This document shows, in pieces, positions 1-10,616 of a stretch of 33,622 bases of DNA; the first letter of the stretch is position 1; each line of letters starts with the position of its first letter. Position numbers and translations under genes: made by a program. The stretch is from Deltaproteobacteria bacterium. Lineage in GTDB: Bacteria; Desulfobacterota; Desulfarculia; Adiutricales; Adiutricaceae. A model generated the notes under the pieces. That model worked only from the letters and a program-made list of their open reading frames with translations, had not been told where the DNA came from and did no database searches. Location: positions 1-33,622 of the forward strand of contig JAISFP010000027.1 in the NCBI GenBank assembly GCA_031263525.1, read 5' to 3'.

Positions 1-314
1 CCCCCTTTAAGTCCCAGCCGAGAGTTTTTTTCAATATCGATGAGTAAATAGGTAGGTGGAGGCAGAAAGGAAGGTTGACCAGTTGGCAGCAACCAAAGCA
101 TGAGCAAGAGCCTGGTGCCAACCAATGTCAACTTGTAAGGCCGGCCCGAGCCCGGAGGAAGGCCGCCGAACTCGGACGCTCCCCGACATTACGGTCATCC
201 TGCATCCATTCCCCGGCCTCCAGCCCTGCCTACCCCTGCCTCACATCCTCCCTATCCCAGGCGTAGAGCCCTCTCAGCCGTCCCACGCCTTACATCCACT
301 GCCTCCATACATTC

Positions 315-499
315 GTAACTGTTCAGGCACCCCAACCAAGGGGAGCTCAACAGCTGGGTCTTTCCAACCAAATGTCCTCTACAAAAACTCTTCCCCTCCA
401 CTTGCAGTATCCATTGCTGACCCTTAAACTGTAAGGGGTTCTCATTTAGGCTCTCTTCCTCCTAAAAGGCCCTTAATAGAGGGGCACCTGAAAAGTTAC
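315..499. mobile_element. MITE-like element family 2, copy 1 (~185 bp)
   Basis: Left end GTAACTGTTCAGGCACCCC, right end GGGGCACCTGAAAAGTTAC (imperfect TIRs). The whole element aligns to the reverse complement of 28818-29001. Confidence 0.7.
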
Positions 500-733
500 G
501 ATAAAATTTTATTTCAAGATCTCTGGCAGCTTCAGATCTGAGAAACCAGCAGAGTAATTATGTGACATAAGGGCTAACGTTTAGTCCTGTCAGCAGCACG
601 GGACAGGACCTTTTGAAGCTCTAAAAATGGCGGCAGAGGATGTGACTCCTGACTTCATTCTTCAGAACTTAGAAGAAACAGCACCAGAGTAAAGGTGGAA
701 ACCCGCCAGCCCCCCTGCACCCGGCAAGCACTT

Positions 734-876
734 CCCGGTAAGATCCTGACAGTTCCAGACATATTACAGGCGATCTCCCGGTACGATTCTGTCAGCTCAA
801 GTCGCATTACAGGCGATCTCCCGGTACGATTCTGACAGCTCAAGTCGCATTACAGGCGATCTCCCAATTGAAGTCG
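734..876. repeat. 43-bp direct tandem repeat, about 3 units
   Basis: ATTACAGGCGATCTCCC recurs at 763, 806 and 849 (period 43), with CCCGGTA(A/C)GAT(C/T)CTG(A/T)CAG between. Confidence 0.85.
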
Positions 877-1234
877 GTCCACCTTCCGGCTTCCCCCCTA
901 CATTCCAATGCAGGATATAGCATGCGATCAGTCATTACAAAATTTAATGCTAAGCTTTTTCTTGAATTTACATTCAATTAATAGAATATTTAACAGTTTG
1001 CTGCATAAGGCAAGAAATATAAGAATTGATATAAAATATTAATATGAGGTGTTGTTGATAATTTTTACCAGAAAAGAGAAACATATCTCACATATTCTTA
1101 AAATTAGATAGAAAATATTTTGTTAAGATTTAATATATAATAATACAATGCCTAATTTATAAGGATATATAAAATATAATATACTGGTTAACAATCTATA
1201 ACGTTTCAGTCTATTCCTTCTCTTGGGAATTACC

Positions 1235-1337
1235 AGATCATAACACAAAAACTTGCAAGCAATTGTTATGCCAATGATGTCCGGAAAACCCCAGCAGGCC
1301 CCTTTAAATGGTTTCAGAGGGGGTGCCTGAACAGTTC
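1235..1337 (-). mobile_element. IS-end remnant related to the element at the right window edge
   Basis: Reverse complement reads GGAACTGTTCAGGCACCCCC...GGGGCCT...TTGGCATAACAATTGCT...AAGTTTTTGTGTTATGAT. This parallels 33485-33622: GTAACTATTCAGGTGCCCCC...GGGGCCT...TTGGCACGATATTTGCT...AAGTTTTTGTGTGATGAT. Confidence 0.5.
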
Positions 1338-1532
1338 CAGTGTGCCAACGTTCAATGAGTGCAGAACATATTGGAAGTTTAAAATCTTCCAAGTCGTAAT
1401 AATTGTCTGGGAACCGGACAACGTCTTAAAAAACCAGTTGACAAGCTAGGTCATTTCTAATAAATTTAGTTTCAATGTTACATTTGTTGATAATTTTGAT
1501 TTAACCACGTTTGAGGTCGGGAGTCACAATAT

Positions 1533-3374
1533 ATGACTGAGAAAGACAAGACACAAGCCAACGGATCGAATCTGAAGCGTCTATTGCGCGATTCTGCTTC
1601 ATTTTCAGATTATATTGGTTCCGGTTCAGTCTTTGTCGACAAGACCGGTTTCATCTTCGATCTTCTGAACAGTAGCCCCGAACGCATGTTTTTTCTCTCC
1701 AGGCCGAGAAGATTCGGCAAAACTCTTCTGCTCGACACTATCCAGCATATAGCCAAGGGAGACAGGACCCCTTTCGCCGGCATGAAGATCGGAGAGTCCG
1801 ACTACGTCTGGGAGAGGTATCCTGTCATCCGGCTCACTTTCAGCCAGTTCGAGTCTGACCCGCTGGCGTTCAGGAGAAAGCTTCTGAAAAAATTTGACGA
1901 GATTGCAAGAGAGCACAATCTTGATTTGGAACCTGCCAATTCCGTATCAGACATAGATAGCGTCATTTCGAAACTGTCAAAAAATTATCCTCCATCACAC
2001 ATGCCGAACATGTCTCAGAGCACTGAGCAGGAACCGGCGAACGTCATGCTCCTCTTAGACGAATATGACTTTCCACTGCTTGGTAGCCTCGACAATCCTG
2101 ACAGTGCAGAAGAGCTTCGCAACATGCTCCGTACATTCTACAGCACTATAAAAAGTTGCCGTGACAAGATACGTTTTCTCTTTGTGACGGGAGTAACTAA
2201 ATTTTCAAAACTCTCTATTTTTTCAGGAATGAACAGCATTATCGACATATCTTTGGATAAAAATTATTCTTCCATATGCGGTTTTACAGAAGAAGAAATA
2301 GAAACTAATTTTCATGGCCATATACTCAAAGCTTTGTCTGACATGCAGGAAGACGGAATTTTTAAAGATGACTCAACATATTCAGATTTCATGAAACAGC
2401 TTGAATTATGGTACAATGGCTATTCATGGGATGAAACAACTAAAGCCTGCAAAGAAAAGACTAAAGTTTACAATCCTTTTTCTGTCATCAATTGCCTTTA
2501 TAACAAGGAATTCAACCATTACTGGTATGACTCCGGAACTTCTCCGGCCGCATACAAACACAGGCTTAACCCTGAGACCTATGTCAACATAATTTCCAAC
2601 AATCTTAACTCAGGAGAACTGGCACCTACAGAAGACCTGAAAGGCTTGAAAAGCGAGTCTTTTCTGTTCCAGACCGGATACGTAACCATAGCAAAAACCC
2701 AAAAATCACTTATGTATAAAAACTATATTCTTAAATGCCCTAACAACGAGATTAGCTACGCGATAGCCAAGGATTTCTGCAATCTGGATTCCCCTTTCCC
2801 AGGATTTCAAGGTTCCATCAATGAAAAATATGGTGCTTTCGTTAACGCATTTGAGGCATCCGATGATGAGGAATGCGCCAGGCTCTTTTCATCACTGCTG
2901 GACAAATTTTCGCTTCACATGAATTCTCCTGCCGAAAACGTTTATCAAGCCATTCTTTACATCCTTCTCAACTCACAGGGTTTTCGCGCAACATTTGAAC
3001 AACCGCTTGGGGACGGAAGGATTGATATCTCCTATGTTTCTCCATCAGGCATCCAGGCAGTCATAGAAATCAAGCGCGTAAGACTAAGCAGTTCTGAGAA
3101 AGTTTCTAAGCTGACGGAGGCGCCGCCTTCCGGTTCTGCGTTGCCTGGATTCCAGGAGCATCCTGAACACGTAAGAAATGGCCTGGAGAAAAGCATTGCC
3201 GATGCAGTCAGCCAGATACTCGCGAAAAAGTATCTCCGAGCATTTTACTTGGAAGGCGAAACCCGCGCTTGTGCCGTTGCCGTTCATGGATGGACTGACA
3301 GCATGTTCCGGTTCTACAACGTAGACTGGAATTCTAGGACCATTTTGCCTCCCATGCATAAGGAGCAACCCTGA
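1533..3374 (+). CDS. AAA-ATPase-like protein with C-terminal PD-(D/E)XK nuclease-like domain
   Basis: 613-aa ORF. VFVDKT and LSRPRRFGKTLLLDT (P-loop-like), MLLLDEYDFPL (Walker B), C-terminal GRIDISYVSPSGIQAVIEIKR. SD-like GGGAG upstream of the ATG. Confidence 0.9.
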   Translation: MTEKDKTQANGSNLKRLLRDSASFSDYIGSGSVFVDKTGFIFDLLNSSPERMFFLSRPRRFGKTLLLDTIQHIAKGDRTPFAGMKIGESDYVWERYPVIRLTFSQFESDPLAFRRKLLKKFDEIAREHNLDLEPANSVSDIDSVISKLSKNYPPSHMPNMSQSTEQEPANVMLLLDEYDFPLLGSLDNPDSAEELRNMLRTFYSTIKSCRDKIRFLFVTGVTKFSKLSIFSGMNSIIDISLDKNYSSICGFTEEEIETNFHGHILKALSDMQEDGIFKDDSTYSDFMKQLELWYNGYSWDETTKACKEKTKVYNPFSVINCLYNKEFNHYWYDSGTSPAAYKHRLNPETYVNIISNNLNSGELAPTEDLKGLKSESFLFQTGYVTIAKTQKSLMYKNYILKCPNNEISYAIAKDFCNLDSPFPGFQGSINEKYGAFVNAFEASDDEECARLFSSLLDKFSLHMNSPAENVYQAILYILLNSQGFRATFEQPLGDGRIDISYVSPSGIQAVIEIKRVRLSSSEKVSKLTEAPPSGSALPGFQEHPEHVRNGLEKSIADAVSQILAKKYLRAFYLEGETRACAVAVHGWTDSMFRFYNVDWNSRTILPPMHKEQP

Positions 3375-4371
3375 AACAGAAACGCCGAATCTAAGCTCCG
3401 GGATTAAAATGGTCATACCTGGCAAGATTGATTCAGTTTCTGTACTGCGATAAGCTTGTTCAACAATTCGTAACCAGCAACTGTTCAATGGCTCGCCGCC
3501 CGGATCAGGGGCAGGCTCGCGGCAGAACTTCTCCTGGAGGCGGCATCGCTCCTGGCGCTAACGTCAGCCATGATCGCGGCATGCGTGACGAGAATCCTGA
3601 ACTCGAGGCACCCTGTTCGGCTTCTCCGGTCTGGCAGACGCGAGAACGTGAGGAGAATCCACTTCCTCGCCGCCTGCTGGACGCTGATGCTCACAGGCGT
3701 CCACGCAAGACTTCACTTGGACAGATTCCTCTCCGTTCCCCGTGAGGTCGCGGGAATCTCCGCCGGGAAACCTGCTCGCGAACCTCGCGCTCGCCTGGGT
3801 TGCTGTGCCGTCCGCTGGCTGTGGGGTCAGGGCCTCGTTCGACAGGTGCATCGGCGCGAAGCTGTTCCAGGGGTTCGCTTTCGACTTCTGGGATCCGGAA
3901 AGGCCGGCGCTCCTGTTTTACGCCGAAAATATTGCCATACCTGCCCTGTACGCAGTGGCAGCCCGCTGGACGTCTAAAATTCTAAAGGCAATGTCTCTGA
4001 GGCACGGGCGGTCAATAATTTTCCCAGGAGTCAAGTCTTTGGAATGAACCTGGCTACAATGCTCCATGAAATGACCGATCCCTGAAAGCAGGCACCAGGC
4101 TCCCAGAGCGAACAGGTCATGACTCTTGAAACTCACTGTCACGGAAGGCACACGCCAGAACGGCCCCGTCCTTTCAGGGCCAGGCCCGCCTCTGACCGGA
4201 CCAGAAGCAGGCAGAGACACCTGGTACGGCATGACGGCGAGACAGATTCTCGCGGGACGCGCCCCGCCAGGTCGCAACTCATTCGCGGCAGGGAGCTGTC
4301 CCGCAAGACAATCAAGCGCGGACGATAAATCGGCAGGGCATGCCGGAATCCGGCAGGCCTTTGAGGCCTCT

Positions 4372-5253
4372 CTACATGCCCTCCATCTCCCTTATCTGTC
4401 TCGGGGGATCAAGCGGTACCGGTGACTCCTCCTCGGGGACAGCCGGAGCGGCGACCGCCGGTGTCGAAGGCTGGACCGAAGAAGGCGTGTGCTGGGCCGC
4501 CGGGGTCGCGACCGTGCCGGCCTGGGCTGCCGCAGGTGCCGCCGCCGGGGTTTCGGTCGCACCGGGCTGAGCCGCCGCCGGGGTCGCGACCGTGCCGGGC
4601 TGGGCTGCCGCAGGAGACGTCGCCGGGTTTCCGGGCGCACCGGGCTGAGCCGCCGCCGGGGTCGCTGCCGTGCCGGGCTTGGCCGACGGGGTCGCGGTGC
4701 GGGCCGCAGGTGCCGCGGCCCGACGGGGCGGGGCCGGGGTGCGCGGGGCGAAATACTGCGAGCACATGCCCAGGCGGTTCACCCACAGGGGCGTCACACG
4801 CTGGGCGGAGTCCACCTGCATGTAGGTCTCGCACTCGAAGGTCTGGTCGGGGTTGCGGACGAGATCCCAGTCGCTGGTGTGGCTCCACTGGTCATGCTGG
4901 TAGGAAATCTCGCCGGCTATGGTCTTGGACTCGCTCCATACGTAGCGGTAGTTGCCCCCGCCCATGGGCTCGACCCTTGTCGGCTGGCCCCAGGCGGCCA
5001 GGAGCTCGGCCACCTCGTGGCCCTGCCAGGTCTGGAGGACCGCTATGGTCGGCATCGAGTAGAACTCGCTCTGGTCCTCGAAGCAGCTCGGCGTGACCGG
5101 CTGGCAGGTCTCCCAGCCGTGGACCAGGTCCTGCATGGTGTCGTGAAGCTGGGCGCAGGCGGGGAGGAGTGCGGACAGGGCCATCGCGAGCGCGGCGGAC
5201 GCCAGGGTGAAGGGGCGGCGGTTTGCCCCGCCGCGGGCTGGAGTGTTTCGCAT
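4372..5253 (-). CDS. Lipoprotein with Ala/Pro/Thr-rich repetitive C-terminal region
   Basis: N-terminal signal peptide with lipobox-like LLPAC. Ordered central domain (EVAELLAAWGQPTRVEPMGGGNYRYVWSE), then PAAAQPGTVATPAAAQPG repeats. Confidence 0.75.
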   Translation of the reverse strand: MRNTPARGGANRRPFTLASAALAMALSALLPACAQLHDTMQDLVHGWETCQPVTPSCFEDQSEFYSMPTIAVLQTWQGHEVAELLAAWGQPTRVEPMGGGNYRYVWSESKTIAGEISYQHDQWSHTSDWDLVRNPDQTFECETYMQVDSAQRVTPLWVNRLGMCSQYFAPRTPAPPRRAAAPAARTATPSAKPGTAATPAAAQPGAPGNPATSPAAAQPGTVATPAAAQPGATETPAAAPAAAQAGTVATPAAQHTPSSVQPSTPAVAAPAVPEEESPVPLDPPRQIREMEGM

Positions 5254-5511
5254 GGTGTTCCGTCTTCTGTTTTGATGCCGTTCTCGCCCGGGCCGGGACG
5301 GCCCGGTGACCGGGAACGTTTAGGGGGCCCGCCGCCAGATCCTGGGGAAGGCTGACGGGGAGGGACGAGGGGGAGGGGGACGCCTGGAAGGCGGGGAGAG
5401 GAGAGGATGCCGGAAACTCGCGGGAAGTCGAGGAGAAGCGGGAAGGTGTCCCTGAACGGCGCGGCCACGGTCGTGACCGACCGCCAGCCGGGCCTCCAGC
5501 GGTCCGGAGGG

Positions 5512-5763
5512 TCCGCCGGGGCCGGCCCAGGAAAGGGGGGGCCGCCGCGACCGGCCTCGGAAAGGGGAGGCCGCCGCGACCGGCCCAGAAAAGGGGGGCC
5601 GCCGGGGCCGACCCAGAAAAGGGGGGGGCCGCCGCGACCGGCCCAGAAAAGGGGGGGCCGCCGGGGCCGGCCCAGAAAAGGGGGGCCGCCGGGACCGGCT
5701 CAGGAAAGGGGATAGCCGCCGGGGCCGGCCCCGGAAAGGAGGGTCCGCCGGATCCCGGCCCCG
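5512..5763. repeat. ~29-bp GC-rich minisatellite, about 8 units
   Basis: (G/T)CCGCCG anchors at 5541, 5570, 5598, 5628, 5657, 5685, 5715, 5744 (spacing 28-30). Unit approximately CCGGCCCAGAAAAGGGGGGCCGCCGGGGC. Confidence 0.85.
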
Positions 5764-5766
5764 GCG

Positions 5767-8700
5767 TCACCCGGAGGCGGCCCCGTCCCCCTCGCCGGGC
5801 CCGGAGAGCTCGCCCTCGGCCTCCTGGACCCGGGGGGGGATCCACTTGGCCAGGGCCTGGAAGAGCTCGTTCACGTTGATGGGCTTGTTCACGTGGTCGT
5901 TCATGCCGGCCTTGAGGGAGAGCTCACGGTCGCTGGACATGGCGTGCGCGGTCATGGCCACTATGGGGAGCCGGTCGAAGCCCAGGTCCCTTATGGCCCT
6001 GGTGGCGGTGAGCCCGTCCATGACGGGCATCTGGATGTCCATGAGGACCAGGTCGAAGGGCTCCTTCTGGACGATGTCCACCGCCTTGGCCCCGTCCGGG
6101 GCGATGGTTACCGTAAAGCCCGCGTTGCCCAGGATCTTGGAGGCCACGAGCTGGTTCACCTCGTTGTCCTCGACCAGGAGGATCCTGGCGCCGCGGATGG
6201 CCTTCACCGCCTCGCCGCCCTTGGCCGCCCTCTTCTGCACGGAGCGGGCCGAACGCCCGAAAAGCTCCATCAGGCAGTCGTTCACGGCGGACTCCGTGAG
6301 GGGCTTGTTCAGGACCTTCCGCACGCCGAGGGACCTGGCGCTCGAAAGGATCTCGTCGCGGTTGTAGGCCGTTATCATCACGACCAGGGTGCTCCTCGTG
6401 AGCCCGGACTCGGCCGTCATGCGCCTTATGGTCTCTATCCCGTCCAGGCCGGGCATCTTCCAGTCCACGATTATGAGCTCGGGCTTGGGCGAGGCGTTCT
6501 TCAGGTACATCACCGCCTCGTCCCCCGAGCTCACCGTGGTGACGGACTTGACGCCTATCTTCAGGAGCGACTCCCGCAGGAGCTCCAGGGCCGTGATGTT
6601 GTCGTCCACGGCGAGCACGTTCACGTTGCCGAAGGAGACCTGGGGGACCCCGTCCGCCTGGGGGGCCTCGCTCACCGTGAAGCGGGCCGTGAAGCTGAAG
6701 GTCGAGCCCTTCCCTGGCTCGGACTCCACCCAGATGCCGCCCCCCATCATCTCCGCCAGGCGCTTGGAGATGGTGAGGCCCAGCCCCGTGCCGCCGTACT
6801 TGCGGGTTATGGAGGTGTCCGCCTGGGTGAAGGCCTTGAACAGGGTCGACACCTGCTCCTGGGTGAGGCCTATGCCCGTGTCCCTGACCGAGAATCTCAG
6901 GGTCACCTCGCTGCCCTTCATGGGCGGGGCGTCGCGGTCCTCTCCGGGGCTCCGGGGATGCCAGGACCCGTCCCCGTGACTCCCGGCACCGGCGGCAGCC
7001 GCCGCGGGTCCGGCACCGCCGGCAGATCCGGCACTGACGGCGTCCGCGGCCTCCGGGGCCGTCCCGGCTCCCCCCGCCGCCAGCGCGGCGCCGGGAAGGA
7101 CTGCACCGCCCGGCCGGACGGTACCGCCCGAAAGGCCGTGAGGCCCCGCGCCATCTGCCGGAGGTCCGGCGGGGGCAGGCTGAGCGGACGCGGACGGCCT
7201 GGCCGGGGGAAGGACGGGAGACGGCGGGGCCTTGAAGGCCCCCTCCCCGGAGGGCCCGCGGTCGATCTCGGCCTTGACGCTGACGCCGCCCTTCTCGGTG
7301 AACTTGAGGGCGTTAGAGAGCAGGTTGTTCAGGATCTGGCCCAGGCGAACCTGGTCGCCGGTGAGCCAGCGGGGGACGTCGGGGTCGATGTCCAGGGTGA
7401 AGGCCAGGCCCTTGGCCCGGGCGCTGTCGCCCAGGAGCTTCACGGCGGACTTGGCGAGGTGCTCGACCGAAAAGTCCGTCATCTCCATCTCGAGCTTGCC
7501 GGCCTCAATCTTCGAGAAGTCCAGGATGTCGTTAATTATTCGCAGGAGCGCCTTGGCAGCGACGGAGATGCGGTTCAGGTACTCGCCCTGCTGCTCGTTC
7601 AGCTCGGTCTCGAGCACCAGGTGGGTGAGACCCAGTATCGCGTTCATGGGCGTGCGGATCTCGTGGGACATGTTGGCCAGAAACTCGCTCTTGGCCCTGG
7701 CGCTCTCCTCGGCGAGCTCGCGGGCGAGCCTCGCGTCCCGCTCCTGCTCGATCATCTTGTAGATGTCCTGCTCCATCTTCTTCTTCTCTGAGAAGTCGAA
7801 GTAGCCCCCCATTAGCCGGACCGGCGTCCCGCTCTCGTCGCGCTCCACCGCGCGCCCGATGTTATAGGTCCAGATGTAGTGGCCGTCCTTATGCCTGAGC
7901 CTGCCCTCGCAGGCGAAGACGTCCATGTCGCCGTCCAGGCACATCTCCAGGGCGGCCTTGGCCGCGGGCTCGTCGTCCGGGTGGACCAGGCCCTCCCATT
8001 CCTCTATCGTGCCCTTCAGGTCACCCGGGCCGTAGCCCAGGATCTTCAGGAGCACGTGGTTGTAGCGAATGGTCCCCCGGGCGAGGTTCATGTCCCAGGT
8101 CCCGAAGCGGGCGGCCTCGAAGACCAGCTCCATCTGCTCCTTGTTCTCCCTCAGCGCGTTCTCGATAGCCTTCTGGCGCGTGACGTCCAGCATCACGCCC
8201 AGGAGCCTCTCCGGGTCGCCCTCGGGCCCGAACTCCACCACCCTGCCCCGGTCCTGAGCCCAGACGATGGACCCGTCCTTGTGGACCATCCGGTAGTCGG
8301 CCTCGTAGAAGGGGGTCAGGCCCTCCAGGTGGTCGGCCAGGGCCTTCTGGGCCTTCTCCAGGTCCTTGGGAAGCACGAAGCGCTTCCGGTCGGCCAGGGT
8401 CGTCCCCAGATCCTCCAGGGCGTAGCCCATGGTTGCCGCCCACTGGGGGCTGTAGGCCACCTCGCCGGTCTTGAGGTCACAGTCCCAGGCGCCCAGGTTC
8501 GCTGCGGCTATCACCGCGGAAAGCCGCTTCTGCTCCAGGTCCAGCGCCCTCCCGGCCGCCTCCTTCTCCTGGAGTGCGCGGGTGAGCGCCTGGCGGGCCA
8601 GCCTCTTCACGTGGATGTCCTGGACGACCCCCGCGAAGGTCAGGGTGTCCTGGTCCTGGCCCCGGACGAGCTCGCAGTTCAGGTTCACCCAGCGCCACTC

Positions 8701-9033
8701 GTCGCGCTTGTAGCACCAGAGCCGGTGCTCGAGCTCGTAATGGTCGTTCCGTCCCTGGATGAGCTCGTCCAGGCCCGACAGGAACACGCCCAGCTCGTCA
8801 GGATGCACCCAGTTCCCGATGTACTCCTTCAGGCTCATTGTCTTCCGGGAGTGGTCGTCGTCCCGGTTGCCGAGGAGCAGGAGGAAGCTCTCGTTCACCG
8901 TGATCCTGGCCTTCTCGACATCGTCCTCGTAGAGCGTGAGCTCCCACAGCCCTATCCCGGAAAGGAACAGGTTGTTGACAAGGGCGTCCAGCGTCAGGCG
9001 CGGAGCGCGGCTCTCGGGGCCGTCATCAGGCAT
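5767..9033 (-). CDS. Hybrid sensor histidine kinase: multiple PAS/PAC domains, HisKA, HATPase_c, two REC domains
   Basis: 1088 aa. PAS-type repeats (e.g. [34 protein letters not shown]), H-box [23 protein letters not shown]-box [27 protein letters not shown]1 LAVDDN...[12 protein letters not shown]2 [11 protein letters not shown]...[13 protein letters not shown]. Confidence 0.95.
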   Translation of the reverse strand: MPDDGPESRAPRLTLDALVNNLFLSGIGLWELTLYEDDVEKARITVNESFLLLLGNRDDDHSRKTMSLKEYIGNWVHPDELGVFLSGLDELIQGRNDHYELEHRLWCYKRDEWRWVNLNCELVRGQDQDTLTFAGVVQDIHVKRLARQALTRALQEKEAAGRALDLEQKRLSAVIAAANLGAWDCDLKTGEVAYSPQWAATMGYALEDLGTTLADRKRFVLPKDLEKAQKALADHLEGLTPFYEADYRMVHKDGSIVWAQDRGRVVEFGPEGDPERLLGVMLDVTRQKAIENALRENKEQMELVFEAARFGTWDMNLARGTIRYNHVLLKILGYGPGDLKGTIEEWEGLVHPDDEPAAKAALEMCLDGDMDVFACEGRLRHKDGHYIWTYNIGRAVERDESGTPVRLMGGYFDFSEKKKMEQDIYKMIEQERDARLARELAEESARAKSEFLANMSHEIRTPMNAILGLTHLVLETELNEQQGEYLNRISVAAKALLRIINDILDFSKIEAGKLEMEMTDFSVEHLAKSAVKLLGDSARAKGLAFTLDIDPDVPRWLTGDQVRLGQILNNLLSNALKFTEKGGVSVKAEIDRGPSGEGAFKAPPSPVLPPARPSASAQPAPAGPPADGAGPHGLSGGTVRPGGAVLPGAALAAGGAGTAPEAADAVSAGSAGGAGPAAAAAGAGSHGDGSWHPRSPGEDRDAPPMKGSEVTLRFSVRDTGIGLTQEQVSTLFKAFTQADTSITRKYGGTGLGLTISKRLAEMMGGGIWVESEPGKGSTFSFTARFTVSEAPQADGVPQVSFGNVNVLAVDDNITALELLRESLLKIGVKSVTTVSSGDEAVMYLKNASPKPELIIVDWKMPGLDGIETIRRMTAESGLTRSTLVVMITAYNRDEILSSARSLGVRKVLNKPLTESAVNDCLMELFGRSARSVQKRAAKGGEAVKAIRGARILLVEDNEVNQLVASKILGNAGFTVTIAPDGAKAVDIVQKEPFDLVLMDIQMPVMDGLTATRAIRDLGFDRLPIVAMTAHAMSSDRELSLKAGMNDHVNKPINVNELFQALAKWIPPRVQEAEGELSGPGEGDGAASG

Positions 9034-10616
9034 CGGGGATCGGGGCTCCGTGACACGCGGGATGCCCGCGCGGTTGGGGGGTGACGCGCCGGAAAAGCGC
9101 CGCCCGGGCGGTAGGATGCCGCCCGGAAGGCCGGGATGACGGGCGCTTGGGAAAGGGTGGGGGACGGGCCTGGCCGGAGCTGGGGCGCGGGCTGGCGCCT
9201 GCGGCGGCCCTGGCGGCGGGAACAGTCCGGCGGGGCCCAGGTCTGGGGCGGGGGAGTGTCGGAAGGAGGCTTGCGCCTCCGCTGCCGGAAGGGGGACGGG
9301 GCCGAAGAGCGGCCCCCTGCGGGTAGTATTCTACTTGAGTTTCCGACAAAAGGAAACCGCGCCCGGGCTTGCCCTGCCGGCCCCGCGGACCGTCCGGTCC
9401 CCCCCGCGGACCAGCTGACCCCGGCCCTGACGCGGCCGGGAATGGCCCTCCCCGGGCCCGGACAGGCACGGGCTGCCGCCTGCGGGCTGACGCCGGGAAG
9501 AGCTGGAAAGACACGGAAGACCCGGGAAAAGCCGGAAGAGCCGGGAGGCAGCCGATCCCCTGACACGCCCTGCAGTGACGGCCCCCCCGAAAGCCTCCTG
9601 GCGGCATCCCGTGCCAGGTGCATGCCAGCCGCCCCACGCCACTCTTGACATTTCTAAAACCCGCTTGATTAGGCAAAAAAATAACTTAATTCATATCTGC
9701 ATCAGATTTTCAGCGGCTGACAACTGGCGGACCGCACCCGGCAAGCCCAGAAAGTCAGGCCGAAAGTGCCTGGGCAGACGATTTGCCGTCCTTTCTCAAC
9801 AGCTTTGCGACGTGCGGGTCGAAACATCGCCATGCCTCTGCAGCTGCATTGCCTCGTCCTGCCATGAGATCTGCCTGGCACGGACGACAAGGCTTGTGTC
9901 TCGCCTGAGGCAACTTTATCGCGCCTGGACAGCGGCCTTGCGGAACCAGACCATGAAAATTTTGCAAAACACTGCCGGCAAGCTTTAAATCGTACGGGCG
10001 ACAGCTTTGCCGCACCTGGACAGCGACCTCATGGACCTTTGGCAAAAACTGTCCGGTTTCTGGCCAGGAAGCCATGAGACACGCGGTGAACGGGCATTGG
10101 CAAGACAGGCCAGAAGCCTCGCGGCATACTATGCATTGAGCTTCAGGCCACCGGGAAAAAGCTTGAAGGTATCCGAGCGACAGCCTTGCAGCGCATTCGC
10201 CGCAACTTTACTGCACCTGCAAAACAGTCTAAAGACGCCATGTCTACAGTCTTCTGTGCCTGGAAAGGCCGGAGGGTCCGGTTCAAGAAGGGCGGAGGGT
10301 CCGGGGGTCAGACGGCCCGAAGGCCGGGATGTGCGAGGCAAGAAGTACGGTGGGTCCGGGGGTCAGAAGAAGGAGGCCGTGGTGTCCGGGGTAAGAAGGC
10401 CGGAGGTGCCTGCGCTCGGACAACCGGGAGGTCGGGTGGCAGGATGGCCGACAGTTCCGCGGCCAGACAGCAGGAAAATGCGGTTAGCGAACTGAGGGGA
10501 GCTCTGGGGGCCTGACGGACCGGAGCCGGGAATGCCGGAAACCCCGGGCTGCCCGGAGGATCGCGCGTCCCCGGAGCCCGAGGGAGCCGGGCCGGCCCGG
10601 CTCCCAGCCGCTCGGC

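Noticed and set aside
315-499. 8-bp target-site duplication supporting IS66-type insertion
   Set aside because: Flanks (ATACATTC and GATAAAAT) do not match; IS family assignment left open.
4422-5845. Overlapping ORFs 4422-5096 (+), 4489-5355 (+) and 4892-5845 (-)
   Set aside because: Overlap the lipoprotein gene or the 29-bp repeat; low-complexity Arg/Pro/Gly translations typical of shifted GC-rich frames.
5893-7791. 632-aa plus-strand ORF
   Set aside because: Antisense to the clearly recognisable sensor kinase; composition artefact of high GC.
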